The position numbers were made by a program, and so were the translations under genes. A stretch of DNA of 64,000 nt from Rattus norvegicus. Its lineage: Eukaryota; Chordata; Mammalia; Rodentia; Muridae. This document shows positions 33,451-45,259 of this stretch, piece after piece. The DNA lies in assembly GCF_036323735.1 (NCBI RefSeq), contig NC_086033.1, forward strand, positions 4,681,326 to 4,745,325, read 5' to 3'. The first letter of the stretch is position 1. The number at the start of each line of letters is the position of its first letter. The notes under the pieces were generated by a model. That model had not been told where the DNA came from and did not search any database. It was given only the letters and a program-made list of their open reading frames with translations.

Positions 33451-34370
33451 AGGGCCTCCTGCTAACCAGCTTTCCTTATGGTGACCAGATTCTGAGGTGC
33501 CATCTCCAGGAGGCTCTCCAGTGACACAATGGAACCCTTTCCATATCTCCTCCCTCTAAAGCTAGAGATTTCTCTTTGCTCCATTAGTAGTTTCATGCTC
33601 TGAAAGGGCAGATTGCGTCAGGGGCCTGGCATGGGGAGAAAAGATCAAGGGACACGTGATGGAAGACATTCTACTGCATAATAATTATATTCCCAGATCC
33701 AGTCCTGTGACATACATTCCCATTTCCTAGGTTTTCCTGTTTCCCAAAAGGCAGTATTTCCCTCCAGACCTTTAATTTATTGGATATTGATTTCATTTTC
33801 TTATTGTGCATTCCTTCCAAGGTGTCTTTCTTTACATATATTCATGGATGTGTACTCACAAAGTCTCTGTTTTGCATCCCTCTGTTGCAATGATCTTGGT
33901 AACATAGTGAACCCAGTTACACAGTGAATATACAACGTTAAATGTTGTGCACCTACTTCAAATGATAAACTTTCAAATCCTTTCTCCAAAAAATAACCAG
34001 ATATCAGTGAGCAAAGGACAACATGGACGGAGATTGGTCCTCTGCAGTTCCATTAGACGTCACTTCTCTAGTGTCCACCTTCCTGAGTTCCCAGGGCCAG
34101 GCCTGAGGTTGTTAGAGTTTGGACCATGACCCTGTATTCATGCCAAACATAAGATCCAGGAGGTTGGGCAGGGAGTGGAAGGGCTTGAGGTCAGGTGAAA
34201 GCTCAACGTTAATAGGTCCAGAAGTTCTGGAGGGAGTCTATTTGGCCTTGTCATCTGTGGCTTCTACGTTCTTGACCTAGTTGTGAGGAATCCATGTTAA
34301 AATTCCACCTAACCTCATAGCTGTAAGAGTGTAAAACATCACCACGTAGGTCCTTTGCAAATTGCTTTCA
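33451..34370. other. 5' flank paralogous to 24110-25050
   Basis: Non-coding. Colinear but diverged from the flank of the complete gene; homology fades near 34370. Confidence 0.5.
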
Positions 34371-34559
34371 TTGTCCTTTTCGTTGCCCACTTGGCTCATG
34401 CAGTTTCACTACCACCAGGTCCAAATTAGGGGATATTGTTGATAGATTTAGAGGTTCACTGGGTCTCTCTGATAGTCAAAGTAATAGACTTTACAGAGAA
34501 CTGGACGGACAGGATTTCAAGAATAAAATAGTTGAAGAATTCTGCCAAGTGCTGATCTC

Positions 34560-35280
34560 TAAGACTTAGAAGCAATGGGGGGTGTATTCTAAACATAATA
34601 TTCTATGGTTCAATCCCTCCTTGTATGGAGTACAGCAGGCCCAAAATAAGAAAAGAGCCTTTCCACCTTTCCTGGACTCTAATGAAAGTTTCCATAGTGT
34701 TTCCTTTAACATCTTGTTCATTATTTCCACCTGCCCAGAATTCTGCACAACAAAGACTCCAAACTATGCATAAATCTTTGACTGTTCTTTACAGGCTTTG
34801 GCCGTGAGAGCTGGGCTATTATATGGCAGCATTCCTAGTGAGTGGCAAAATTAGCGGGAAAGTTCCTAGCAGAGCTTTCTAGTTGCTCTATGATCAGTTT
34901 CAGTCTGATGTAGTGAGTTTCTACTCACCCAGAAAAGGTATCAATAAAACAAGCAGGTACTTTTATCTTACTCTAGGAGGCCATGTGTCAGTTAATTCAG
35001 GTTCCCATAATTTATCAGAGCATTGGCTACCTGTATGCAATCCTTCTGGGTAAATGATCTCTGTTTTTTATTTACATAGGTGTAAATGTGACATCTGGCT
35101 TTGACATCTCCTTCTACACTGTCCAGTGTATGTGGGTATAACATACCTTGCTGATGGCAACTGAGAGAGTTCTGTGGACCCAAACAAGTAGTCTGGTAAA
35201 GCTGAGTTACCAGAAACCTGCCAATTGTTTCTGGAAGAATGATCTTTCCCTCTGGTGTTCACCACCAACCTCTGGCGTCA
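34560..35280 (-). mobile_element. ERV pol (integrase) remnant
   Basis: Minus-strand pieces resemble gammaretroviral integrase: a core-domain KYLLV-like start, then a SGQVE-NK-LKET-like segment at 34748-34640 followed by the region before the TPY-like motif. Multiple stops. Independent of the copy at 15.9-17.0 kb but apparently a related family. Confidence 0.6.
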
Positions 35281-35329
35281 AGCTATCCATTTGATTCTTT
35301 TGCATCCTCGCCTCTTGGTTATACTCGAA

Positions 35330-36330
35330 ATACACAAGATCTAAGGCACAAACCACATGAAACTCAAGAAGGATGATGAAAATGTGGATGCTTCACTCCT
35401 TCTTTAAAGGGGGAACAAAATATCCATAGGAGGGGATAGGGAGGCAAATTTTAGAGCAGAGAATGAAGGAACGCCATTCAGAGCCTGCCCCACAGGTGGT
35501 CCATATCTATCTATGTATATATCTACTATATCTATATCTATCTATATCTATCTATCTATATCTATATCTATATCTATATCTATATCTATATCTATATCTA
35601 TATCTCCACCAAAACTTGATAAGATGGATGAAGCTAAGAAGTGCATGCTGACATGAACCGGATATAGATCTCTCCTGAAAGACACAGCCAGAACATGTCA
35701 AATACAGAGTCAAACGCCAGAAGCGAACCACTGAACTGAGAATGGGACACCCATTGGAGGAATTAGGGAAAGGACTGAAGGAGCTGAAGGGGCTTGCAAC
35801 CCCATAAGAACCAACCAGAGCTTCCAGGGACCAAACCACTGCCCAAAGACTACACATGGACTGACCCTGCGTAGGTAGCAGTAAATAGCATTGTTGGGGC
35901 AACAGTGGAAGGGGAAGCCCTTGGTACTACCAAGGTTGAACCCCCAGTGTAGGGAATGTTGGAGAGGGCAGTAATGGGGGTTGGACGGGGAGGGTACAAC
36001 CATTTAGAACGGGAAGGGGAGGGGCTAAGGGGCTGATGGACAGGAAACTGGGAAAAGGAATAACATTTGAAATGTAAATAAGAAATGCCCAATTTAATAA
36101 AAATGGGAGAAAAAGAATAACAACAAACAAACCAACAAAACAATAAAGAAAATGTTCCAGGGGCAGTGCAGGGGAATAGTGGTGAACAATAAGGGGGATG
36201 TATAGGGGATACACATATGGGGTAGGGAGAGGGAAGGGAATGGGGGCTTAAGGAAGGAAACAAGGGAGGGGAATAATGTTTAAAATGTAATAAAGAACTG
36301 TGTCTAATAAAAATTTTAAAAGTTTCGTTC
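35330..36330 (+). mobile_element. L1 3' UTR (sense), with internal microsatellite
   Basis: Rat-type LINE-1 3' end: gcacaaaccacatgaaactcaagaaggatgatgaaaatg, cagagcctgccccacaggtgg, catttgaaatgtaaataagaaatgcccaa, then a second L1-tail-like piece ending in aataaagaactgtgtctaataaaaa. The repeat at 35501-35606 has expanded within it. Confidence 0.85.
35501..35606 (+). repeat. (TATCTA)n-type satellite
   Basis: Mixed ATCT and TATCTA units, producing Tyr/Leu- and Tyr/Arg-repeat frames on the two strands. Confidence 0.93.
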
Positions 36331-36339
36331 CTCAAAAAT

Positions 36340-36715
36340 TGCTGGAATTCAATAAATCTGCAGTCATATCCGATGCTGTATTAAAAGGAATGCAGAGGCA
36401 TACAGCTCCATGTGTCCTGATCGCTTTCTATATTCCCATACTGAATGATTTTATTTCCTCTAAGGTATTAGAGAAATACTTCTGTGTTTCTCCTTTGTTT
36501 GTCATTATAAAGGAAGCTAAATTTGTGAGCACAAGGATAAAGCAAGGATATTTTTCATCATGAAAGTGGGTTCCACAGAGCATGACAAACTGTCTACATC
36601 AAGAGCACAGGTTCCTGTGCAGCTCTGGCTGGCTGTGAACTGATGATGAAGCCTAAGCTGCATGAGACTTGCAGAACACCACTGTTGCCTTACACTTGTG
36701 CTGTTACAGGAGGAA
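36340..36715 (-). pseudogene. Relic of takusan 3' flanking DNA
   Basis: Diverged but colinear with 20380-20720, the DNA just 3' of exon 4 in the complete gene: ttttatttcct, ttttcatcatgaa, gtctaca and atgatgaagcc-like blocks. It suggests a third gene once ended here with its exons to the right. No clear exon 4 follows. Confidence 0.4.
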
Positions 36716-37440
36716 GAACCACAGACGACTCAGGACGGTCTTGTGAGTGAAGGGTTAAAGGTCACATTTTTATTTATAGGCAAGCATTAATTTATTCAAG
36801 AACATTTTAAAGTGGGGAGTCAATGAGTTCAATGTATATAGCATTAGGAATATAGCATATTAATTAAAAAACTAAAGTTAACAAATAAATAACAAAACTT
36901 CAAACTTAAACAAATAAAACCAAATGCATAAAACCAAACTTCAAACTAAATATCAAATATAACAAGTAAATTAGTCAGCATTCAATTGCTACACAGTTTT
37001 CAACATATAACTCCAGCCTGTTGCTGGCCTTGCAAACACAGCAGAACGGCAGGTAAGATGGTAAAAATCTCCTCAAGATGAATGTAGACGCCTCATTCCG
37101 GGTGGTTGGTTGTTGATGGACAAGTCGTCAAAAGGTTAAACGTGAGGCGTGTTCCAGGCCACATCTCAAGGTCTTTCAAATGCAGCCCAAGATTGCTATG
37201 GTTACAAGGACTGAGATGGGGGAGGTGGTGTCAATCTTTGCACCCTCAGTGCTCCTGGTGGACAGTTCTGTCTCTGAGAGCTGTAGTCCTGCTCTGTGCC
37301 CTGGGAAAGCTTCTGCTGCAGTGTTCAGACCTTGGGGTGGAAAAGACCTGGTGAGGACCTGCCATGTCACTTATCCCATACACAGCAGCACAATTCAGCA
37401 GGATAATCCAGGATGATCTTTCATCTGAGGTCATTCTCTC
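36716..37440 (-). other. AT-rich block plus short frame with hydrophobic tail
   Basis: 36770-36990 is AT-rich with AATAAA-like signals on the minus strand, like a 3' UTR. Upstream of it on that strand, 37370-37176 is open and ends TTSPISVLVTIAILGCI before a stop, resembling a C-terminal membrane anchor. The parent was not identified. It may be a fragment of a retrocopied membrane-protein mRNA. Confidence 0.25.
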
Positions 37441-39358
37441 ATGCCCAAGAGAGAAGGGGAAGAGATCCCACAGGCCTGCATATTTTCTCAGCTTTTAAAA
37501 CTGCTAAAAATTGAACAGTGGAGAGCAGATAAATCCAATCATACATATACATTATATTTTAATATCATGTAGCAATGGTTAAATGTCAGTTGAGGAGAGA
37601 TATGAACAACCTAGAAAACAATAGGAAGGCCTTGGAAACCCGGCCATCTCTGAAATGAAGACTATTATTATTCCTCTAGTGCAGGAATATGCCTGGGGTC
37701 CACTTGACAACCTCAATATCAGCAAAGACCCAGAGAAACAATATCGCAAGAAGTACATGCACACTGAAGTGATATTATATTTGGCAAGAATATGCGGCAT
37801 GGAAATCTTGCCGAGGGTAGGCATTGAACTCTAAAGCACATATTCATGCAGACAATAAACTATACCACTCCTTTGTTTATGGGTATCGTAAAACTATTTG
37901 TGGGGAGACTTAAAGGCACTGGGCTCAGATAATACTAGAGAGCTCAGACTGGAGGGATCAGTACACAATAGCCAGAATCTCTATGGATCACATACACTTC
38001 ATGGACGGAATGTCTTTTAAAATGGACAAGAATAATATTCTGATCTGCTCCTAGCTGACAGATGCTGAGAACTATGGAGAAAGTCACACACCCAATAAGA
38101 CAGTTTATAAGTACAGGGAATCTACTTGGGTCCTCTCATCCTGTGCTTTCAAATCATCTCAGTGACACCGAAATGATGCTGCATCTTCTCAGACAAGGCC
38201 TTTTGCTCAGTGACCAGTTTTTGCTGATTCAGGGGCTCCTGCAGACTTTCCTCCATGCTCTCCTCATCCTGGTCATTAGAAGATTATATTGCCCATGGAG
38301 GCATGCATGTATACAGACACAGACAGATACCCAGACATACACACTTTTGAACTCCCCCAATTATATTTGTTCACACATACAAGCAGAGTATTTTGCAGAA
38401 TGTGGTTAGTTTCCCAGTTAATGGTAATAGAAGGGATCACCCAGTCTACTATTGTGGCATAAGAAAAAAAAACCTGGAATGGGGTAAGTACACAGTGAGC
38501 ATAGCCTAAAGACAGCTCAGCCAATAAAGTGTATTCCCATGAAAATCAGAAATTAGAAATGTGACATCTAGGCCTGTTAGCCAAGCCTCCTTAGCAAGGT
38601 CACATGGCTGTGCACAGGAGGCTGATTTCAGGCAACAGAGCACTGGGTGGGGGCAGGTGAGCCTCTTCAGTCCTCTGCTCACTGTTTCCCAGTGCATGCA
38701 AAGTGAGCTGCATTTTCCAATATGAGGTCCCTTTACCATACAGTACCTGACAGGGGAGCCAAACTACCAGCACAAACAGCTAGGAAATCTCCATAACCAC
38801 AATCCAAGGTAAAACTTGTACTGGGATGCTATCAGATATAATTCGAGTAAGAGAAGGCTAATTCAAAGCCAAATGCTGGCAGGTATAATCAAACTCAGCC
38901 ACAGTCCATGGAAGGGCTGGACAACATTGTACCTTTTCACTTTCTGACTGATGGACATCTGGATAATTTTACTTCATGGCTGCTCTGAGGTGAACCCCTA
39001 CAACACTAATGTGCCCCAGTTTCTCTGCTCACACCTACTTCTTCTTCTGGAATTGCTGTGTCAAAAGGTTGAACTTTCACAAGAGTTGTACATGGTGTCT
39101 CACAGGGCTACCCATTTGACACCTCCAGCAATGTCTGAGGGTCTCACTGTTCTAAACCCTCCTTACAGATGATTTTCACTCAGATCAAATGATTTTGAAT
39201 AACAATGGTTAAGAGTGCCACAACACAACACAGGGTGAGTGCTTTGGACTATTTTGAGCCTCAGTTTCTGTCTGAGGCAAAGATGTGATTCCACCTCAGC
39301 ATAACTCCTGGACATCTTGTGCTGCAGATTCAACTCTAAGCAAATTACAGGTAATTAC
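37441..39358. other. Unassigned; end of the tandem unit
   Basis: No firm gene. A charged minus-strand segment at 38165-38265 (DEESMEESLQEPL, KLVTEQKALSEKMQ) is coiled-coil-like but unproven. 38940-39180 looks like an old antisense L1 piece. The copy B junction is at 39359. Confidence 0.35.
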
Positions 39359-39790
39359 GGCAGGTAAGTCCTTGAGTTCAAACTGCTTAACATCTTGAAT
39401 CCCTAATCATGTGTGTTCAAGGACAAAGTAACTGAGACCTTGATATATGACCAGGAGAGTATCCCTCTTGGCATCAATTACCCAAGTAATCTACAGGACA
39501 CTGCTGAGAATGAAGTGTTTCAACAGCGGATCCTGGAAGAGACACTTTGTTATTCTTATAAAGGCTCATCCTGGTATTCTTTGACACTGCCCAGGACACT
39601 AAAGAGATCCAAGGAAAGCCCCTTGACATATAACAGTTCTTGGTTTTCTGTCAAACTAATGATCAGAAATTATTGTGTCTGGGTCAGCCATTAGGAAGAC
39701 TGAGGCTCCAAATCATACGTCCTACTCCTGGAAGGACCAACACAAGCCAACCTCCTCCAGGGAGCTCCCCTTGCCCTGCCCAGTACTCAC

Positions 39791-39923
39791 TTGACCTCCT
39801 CAAGGACCTTTCCATTCGTCTTCTTCTCCAACATGATAGAAGGCTGGCCTCCCTCTGCCTTGGTCTGGTCTCTGCATGGATATGATTGTCCCTCCGAAAG
39901 AGACTGAGGATCCTGGAGAACAT
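39791..39923 (-). pseudogene. Orphan takusan-like exon 1 (copy of 1269-1401)
   Basis: 133 nt, starting MFSRILSLFRRDNHIHAE, with donor GTGAGT intact. Exon 2 of the parent gene lies outside the duplicated segment, so this copy has no natural downstream exons. Substitutions include Gly to Glu and Arg to Cys. It could splice into other family exons to the left, all of which use the same phase. Confidence 0.65.
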
Positions 39924-39961
39924 GCCTCCTCGGGAACCCATTAGGAAATGAAGGGAAATCG

Positions 39962-40068
39962 CTCAGGCAGTTGGTGTCACCACAACACTGCTGACATCAC
40001 AGAACATTCTAGTGTCTCCTGGATACAAGAGAATTTCCAGGGAAGACACTACCGGTGATGTCACTGGG
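39962..40068 (-). promoter_or_regulatory. Takusan upstream module, copy B of 1440-1545
   Basis: Keeps TGACATCA at 39992-39999 and a TGATGTCA further up. May still drive transcription from the orphan exon. Confidence 0.4.
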
Positions 40069-40632
40069 AAATGCCATAGCTTACTTGCTAACTACCTCCA
40101 CCCAGACTGACCAGTTTCTGGAGTGGCTTTTCCAGAGACTCACTTTTGAGCCAGGGAACACCCATTCGCTCACTCTCCTTCCAGAGCTTCAGAGTTCTCA
40201 CTCCTTCATTACAACTCAGTTGCTGAGGAGAGGGAGAGTTGTATCAGGCCTTGAAATGGATAGAACATCTTTGTTAACAGCCAAAGGTCTAAAGACCGTG
40301 GATGATGGATATTCTTCTTCCTGAAATGTATAAACCCAGTGTCCATGCATGTGACATATAGTCCAATTTCTACAGTTTTTACTGTTCCCTAGAGGCCAAT
40401 ATTTTTTTCCTACACCTTTAAATGTATGCAAGCTGGACCTGTTGTTTCATGGATTGTGTCTTGAGAGGGGTCATGGTTTCAATATATTCACCCATGTTTT
40501 TTCCTGAAATCTCTGTCTTACCATCCCATTTTGTGCAATGGAAACTCCCTTTTCCTGGCAAAAAAGCTTCTCAGGTATAGAGCAAACATCAAATTGTAAA
40601 CTTTCTGTCCATTCTTAAAGTTAAAATCCCCA

Positions 40633-40913
40633 AAAGTGAGGGAGGAACTGAGACTCAAGCGAGAGCCATGGAGGGGCAGAATGCAGAGGTGCTGCTGGCC
40701 AAGGAAGAGCAGGAGGAAGCAGAGAAGCTGTAGCACATCATGGTGCACTGGGAGCTAGAATTGGAGTTCGACCTGGGCAACCTGCTGGCTTCACTCTGAG
40801 GACCTACAGGGTGCTTAACCATCATTTATAACTCAGTATCTGGTGTCTCTCTGGCCACCGTTGGAACTGCATTCAGAGGAACCACAGACAAAAGTCATCC
40901 AAAGAACAATTCA
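40633..40913 (+). pseudogene. Rrs1: Rrs1 retropseudogene fragment, copy B
   Basis: Same 21-codon start from ATG 40668 and the same stop as copy A. It retains EFDLGNLLAS, closer to RRS1 than copy A. Confidence 0.75.
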
Positions 40914-41059
40914 CCAAAATAAATAAAAATTAGTACATTTTTCTTTCAAAAAGGCATACAAATGTATGGTCAAGTCAAACAAAACCCAAGGAAACACAAG
41001 AAATGAAATATTTTACAACAACCCAAGAGTGCAAGAAACAGTATAAAAACAATCTCTTA

Positions 41060-41117
41060 GGGGTTGGGAATTTAGCTCAGTGGTAGAGCAAGGCCCCGGG
41101 TCGGTCCCCAGCACCAA

Positions 41118-41149
<32 letters not shown>

Positions 41150-41151
41150 AA
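41060..41151 (+). mobile_element. ID SINE, copy B of 2537-2640
   Basis: Same internally shortened ID with a shorter A tail. Confidence 0.85.
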
Positions 41152-42110
41152 AGACCAATCTTTTAAATCTATAATAATTCTATATGTATTTCTTGAAATA
41201 GCAGTTGGAGGAAGCAGGCTGTCATGCTCTTATAAATTCCATAGCCTCATCAACCCTTGTGACAATCTCCACCTGTTTGATTTTTTCTTAAGCACAGATA
41301 TGTGTGAGTTAGAATCCCGAGGTCTGTCTGTGATGAGACTGTAAACTGTAGTCAATGTAACACTGGCAATCATTAGCCACAATCTTTAAGTTTCCCTTGT
41401 AACATCAGAGCACAGCCATATCTTTGGAAAGCAAAACTCGCCCTCCACCAAACTATCCTCCAAAATCCAGTCTCTCCAAAACACCAAGTCCATTCCTCAT
41501 GCTATCAAGTATGACGGCCAAGCCTTGCATATGAAGGATCGATATTGCAGGCTCTAATACCTCACCAAAGAGACATTGCCCTAAATTCTTTTACAAGTCC
41601 GGTTTCCATGATAAGAGTTATATTAAAATATTATCCCAATCTAGACCTGTTTCCCTGGGTTGGCACATGCCACGTGTTTTCTCGAATGACTCCTTTTTTA
41701 AGCCAACATTGTATTACAAATATTACAAATTTTCAACCATACCCAATAACTTAAAAGCCAGTCACCTATAGCCAAGACATGTAAAGCTTATTATATATTT
41801 AAAACCAAACAGAAAAAAATGAAGTGACTACACATATCTTTAGTACTTAGATCAAACACCATTTTTACTTCTTTAGCTGTCATTTTAAAAGAAGCACCTT
41901 GTTACCTGTTGATTCCAAATATCACAGTCAAAGATTTCTCTAAGAGAAACAGCTAACAGCTCCATTACCATAGAAGCTTTGAAGCTGCTGGCACCTTTAA
42001 GGCCAGCTAGTGTAGACATTGAGCCAGCCCCCTGGGGAGCTTCCCCAGTGGACAGACCTAGGCTCCTAGCTACATTCCTCCATTGAGGCAGGATTCAGTC
42101 AGAGACACAC
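41152..42110. other. Unassigned non-coding (copy B of 2641-3600)
   Basis: Nothing recognised. Confidence 0.4.
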
Positions 42111-42900
42111 ATGACAGTTAACACCAGAGATAACCAGTTATCTAGGATGCTGGGCTCCAAAGGTCAATTGAAACTGTTTTATTTATTTGTTCCTTTCTTG
42201 AAAGGACTTAAAACTAAATCAAGGGGGAATCAACCAGCATTTAAAGTTTTCACCATTTTTTCTTTTAAACATGAAACACAAAACATTCAAGCAACAAGAA
42301 GCACAACCCAGACATACATTGACATCCATGGACAGCTTGGTGCAACAAGGACAGACAATAGACATAGAGGGAAGGAGCTAGATGGTGTCCCACCAAAAGG
42401 ACTCAGATACCCTACCTAAAGGACATAGAACCAGAAATAAGCACTTCTCCAATAGGAGCCAGCAAGGAGGCAGGATGTGCCTAGGAGAGCTCTTAAAAAG
42501 CTTAATCTCACTTTCCTTCTTTTGCCAAAGCATCTGTGGAGAGTCTGGGAGGAATGTTTTTCTCAAACCATTTTCTCTCTTGTCTAGGGTGTAAAATGTC
42601 TCTAATCAGGGTCCAAAGACTAAAAACATCTATGAGAATTAACTTTGCTTCTCTAGATTTTAGCATAACTCTAAAAGAACACGTACACAAAAACATTTGA
42701 CCATTATTACCTTGTCCCTTTTTACAAGGTTTACTCACCAGTACCCCAAATCTTTATTTTTCTTTGCAAGTGCTTTCAATGCCCATGGTGCTTCTGTATC
42801 CTGCTTACTGGGACCTTTCCTGGCCCATTTTCCCTAATACGTCCCTCCTTCACTGGCCGGCTTCCTGGGACCATCTCGTCAGGGTGTCCTCTCTTTTCCA
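42110..42900 (-). mobile_element. ERV leader/internal remnant, copy B
   Basis: Counterpart of 3600-4388, with the same donor-like GGTGAGTAAAC and no gag frame. Confidence 0.45.
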
Positions 42901-42918
42901 ATCTTGGTGGGACCTCCA
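42901..42918 (-). promoter_or_regulatory. tRNA-Gln-type primer binding site, copy B
   Basis: Identical to 4389-4406. Confidence 0.7.
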
Positions 42919-42920
42919 TT

Positions 42921-43340
42921 TGATGATGCCTGTGTCATCAGGACACTCAGAACCGGGCATAGGCCTATAAGAGTTAAGAAGAAACACACACTCGGGTCAT
43001 TTGTGTTAAAAGAAGGCTGTCCACGCTTTACTGAGATCTCCTTATATACCAGAGGCAAAAGCCGTGGAAAAACAATAAAGCAGGTGAAAACCCCAACCAG
43101 GAAAATAGGAAAACAGGAAAAATCTGCATCGTGGCAAGTCCTGGCCCCAACACAGGGGCGTAAACAACTTCTTAACAATAAGAAGCTGAAAGGCTCAGCA
43201 AGAGGAATGGGTGCCATGGAAGGTCCTGGCCCCAAATCAGGGACCGAGAGAAGCTGCCAAGGGTGTAAACAACTTCTGGCCATAGTAGGCTGAAAGGCAC
43301 AGCGAGGGGGAAGGGAAACACTCCAAGGTAGGGCCCAACA
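42921..43340 (-). mobile_element. ERV LTR, copy B
   Basis: Same length, TATATAAG box and doubled U3 unit as 4409-4828, with a few substitutions that close the long plus-strand frame seen in copy A. Confidence 0.6.
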
Positions 43341-43444
43341 GGCTAATATAAATATATATTGGAAAAACTAAAACACTGTATATGAAGAAAAATAATTAAA
43401 AAGTGCTACATATCTAAGCATAACATTCATAATAAAAGAAACTC

Positions 43445-44345
43445 AAATGACAGAAATTCATAAGAAATATTCATCATCCTTCCACATCACGCAAATGCAA
43501 ATCAAAATTACTCTGAGATCACTTTTCACACTTGTCAGTATGACTAAGGTTAATAACACGTGTGACAACTCAAGCTGACTGGGTTATGGAGCAAGGGGAA
43601 CATTCATACTCTCCTGGTGGAAAGGCAAACTTCTACAGCAACTTCGGAGATCAGTATGATGGTTCTTCAGGAAGGTGAAAATTGTTGTACCTTAAGATAC
43701 AACTCCAGGTCTCATGTCCAGATGTTGATTCATCCTAGAATACAGACCCTTGCTCAACCATGTTCAGTGAAGCTCATTTATAATGCTTAGAATTTGGAAA
43801 TATTTAAGTTGTCCCTTAACGGATGAATGCATAAAGAAAAGGTGGTGCATTTACACACTGCATTGCTGCTTAACAATTACAAAAGGCAAAAAGGAAGCAT
43901 GCACTATGCAGGACAATGAATGGATCTAGTAAAAGTCATTCTGGATGAGGCAATCCAGACTGAAAGAGACAAATGGGATACATATTCACTGAAATGTGGG
44001 TGTGGGTGTTAGCTGTTGATTCTTCAATCTGTGTGACTGTATGATCAGTTTAGTGTGAGGGTCTAGGGACGTGGGCCAGACTGTCCTCATTTAGGGAAGT
44101 ACAAGTTCACTCATGGATGGCTGAGGGACACTATCAGGGATAGGAATGTGAAATGTGAAGAGACAGGGAGAGGGCAGCAATGGAGGGAACATAGAGAGGG
44201 ACAGTAAAATGAGGCGCTGTATCGAAGCCTAAGAGAGTAGAAACCCTAATTGCTTTTTAAATTGTTTTATAAAGGTAACTAATGATTTATTATGGGTGCA
44301 AGGAGAGAAGTTAAAATGTTGATTGTGTTCATCTATGTGAAATTT
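43445..44345 (+). mobile_element. L1 fragment, copy B of 4930-5830
   Basis: Diverged ORF2/3' region, sense. Confidence 0.65.
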
Positions 44346-44451
44346 CAATAATAAGTAAGTCACAACAGTTATGGATTTTGACTTTCAATGAACCTGTTAC
44401 AGAAAATGAATATCTAGTCCTTATGGAGACGTCTGTTACCATCTATTATAC

Positions 44452-44917
44452 ACTAGTCATTTTATTTGTTTACATTTCAAATGTCATCCCCATCATTGGT
44501 CTCTCCACTTTGAACCCCCATACCCTCCCAATCCTCTTTGTTTCTAAGAGGGCACTCCTCCACCTACCCACCCACTTCCACTTCACCCCTCTAGCATCCC
44601 CCTTCTCTGGGACATCAAGTTTCTACAGGGCCAGTTGCCTCCCATCCCAGAGATGTCAGATGAGCCAGTTGTTGCTACACATGCTCTACACTATATGTAT
44701 CAGGAGCCATAGCCGGGACCATATATCCTCTTTAGTTGGTAGTTTAGTCCCGAGGAACTCTGAAGGCCCCAGTTAATTGATATTGTTGTTCTTCATATTG
44801 GGTTCCAATCCCCTTCATCTCCTTCAGGCTTTTCCCTAACTCTTTCATTGTGGTCCCCAGGCTTAGTCCAATGGTTGGCTGTGAATATCTGCATCTATGT
44901 CTTGAACAGAGGCACAT
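44452..44917 (-). mobile_element. L1 3' UTR fragment, copy B of 5940-6405
   Basis: Antisense L1 tail. Confidence 0.7.
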
Positions 44918-44923
44918 GCGAGG

Positions 44924-45259
44924 CTAGAAGGAAGCCTCAGACTCCAAAGTAAGGTAATAGGATGTAATTCTGTATTTTCCCAGAAGATGGCGACATAGGA
45001 TCCTTTTCACAAACTTGTTTCTCACTAACCTCTTAGTTCTGTCCAGCCTGTCAGGTAAGTTCTGCAATGTGCTCTGTGACTGAAGATCCTTCTGCTTGCT
45101 GGAACTCGATCCGCTGCGTGGAATACTCTCGACCGGCGATGGGCGTCTGGGTCGGTGGACGCAAAGACTCCAGGAATTGTGAATGAATGGACTGAGTTGA
45201 GCAGACATTGAATTCATCTGAGGGGTTGGCATCTCCAGAACCTGCAGCTTAGCATCCAT
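44924..45259 (-). CDS. Unidentified 111-codon frame, copy B
   Basis: Same length, start and stop as 6412-6747 and no indel, but about ten amino-acid changes clustered in the middle (for example FILSSWSQSV to FIHNSWSLCV). The last 29 residues are unchanged. Function unknown. Confidence 0.3.
   Translation of the reverse strand: MDAKLQVLEMPTPQMNSMSAQLSPFIHNSWSLCVHRPRRPSPVESIPRSGSSSSKQKDLQSQSTLQNLPDRLDRTKRLVRNKFVKRILCRHLLGKYRITSYYLTLESEASF

Noticed and set aside
35552..36335. Tyr/Arg-repeat and Pro/Ser-rich minus-strand frames
   Set aside because: Antisense of the L1 3' UTR and of the TATCTA satellite.
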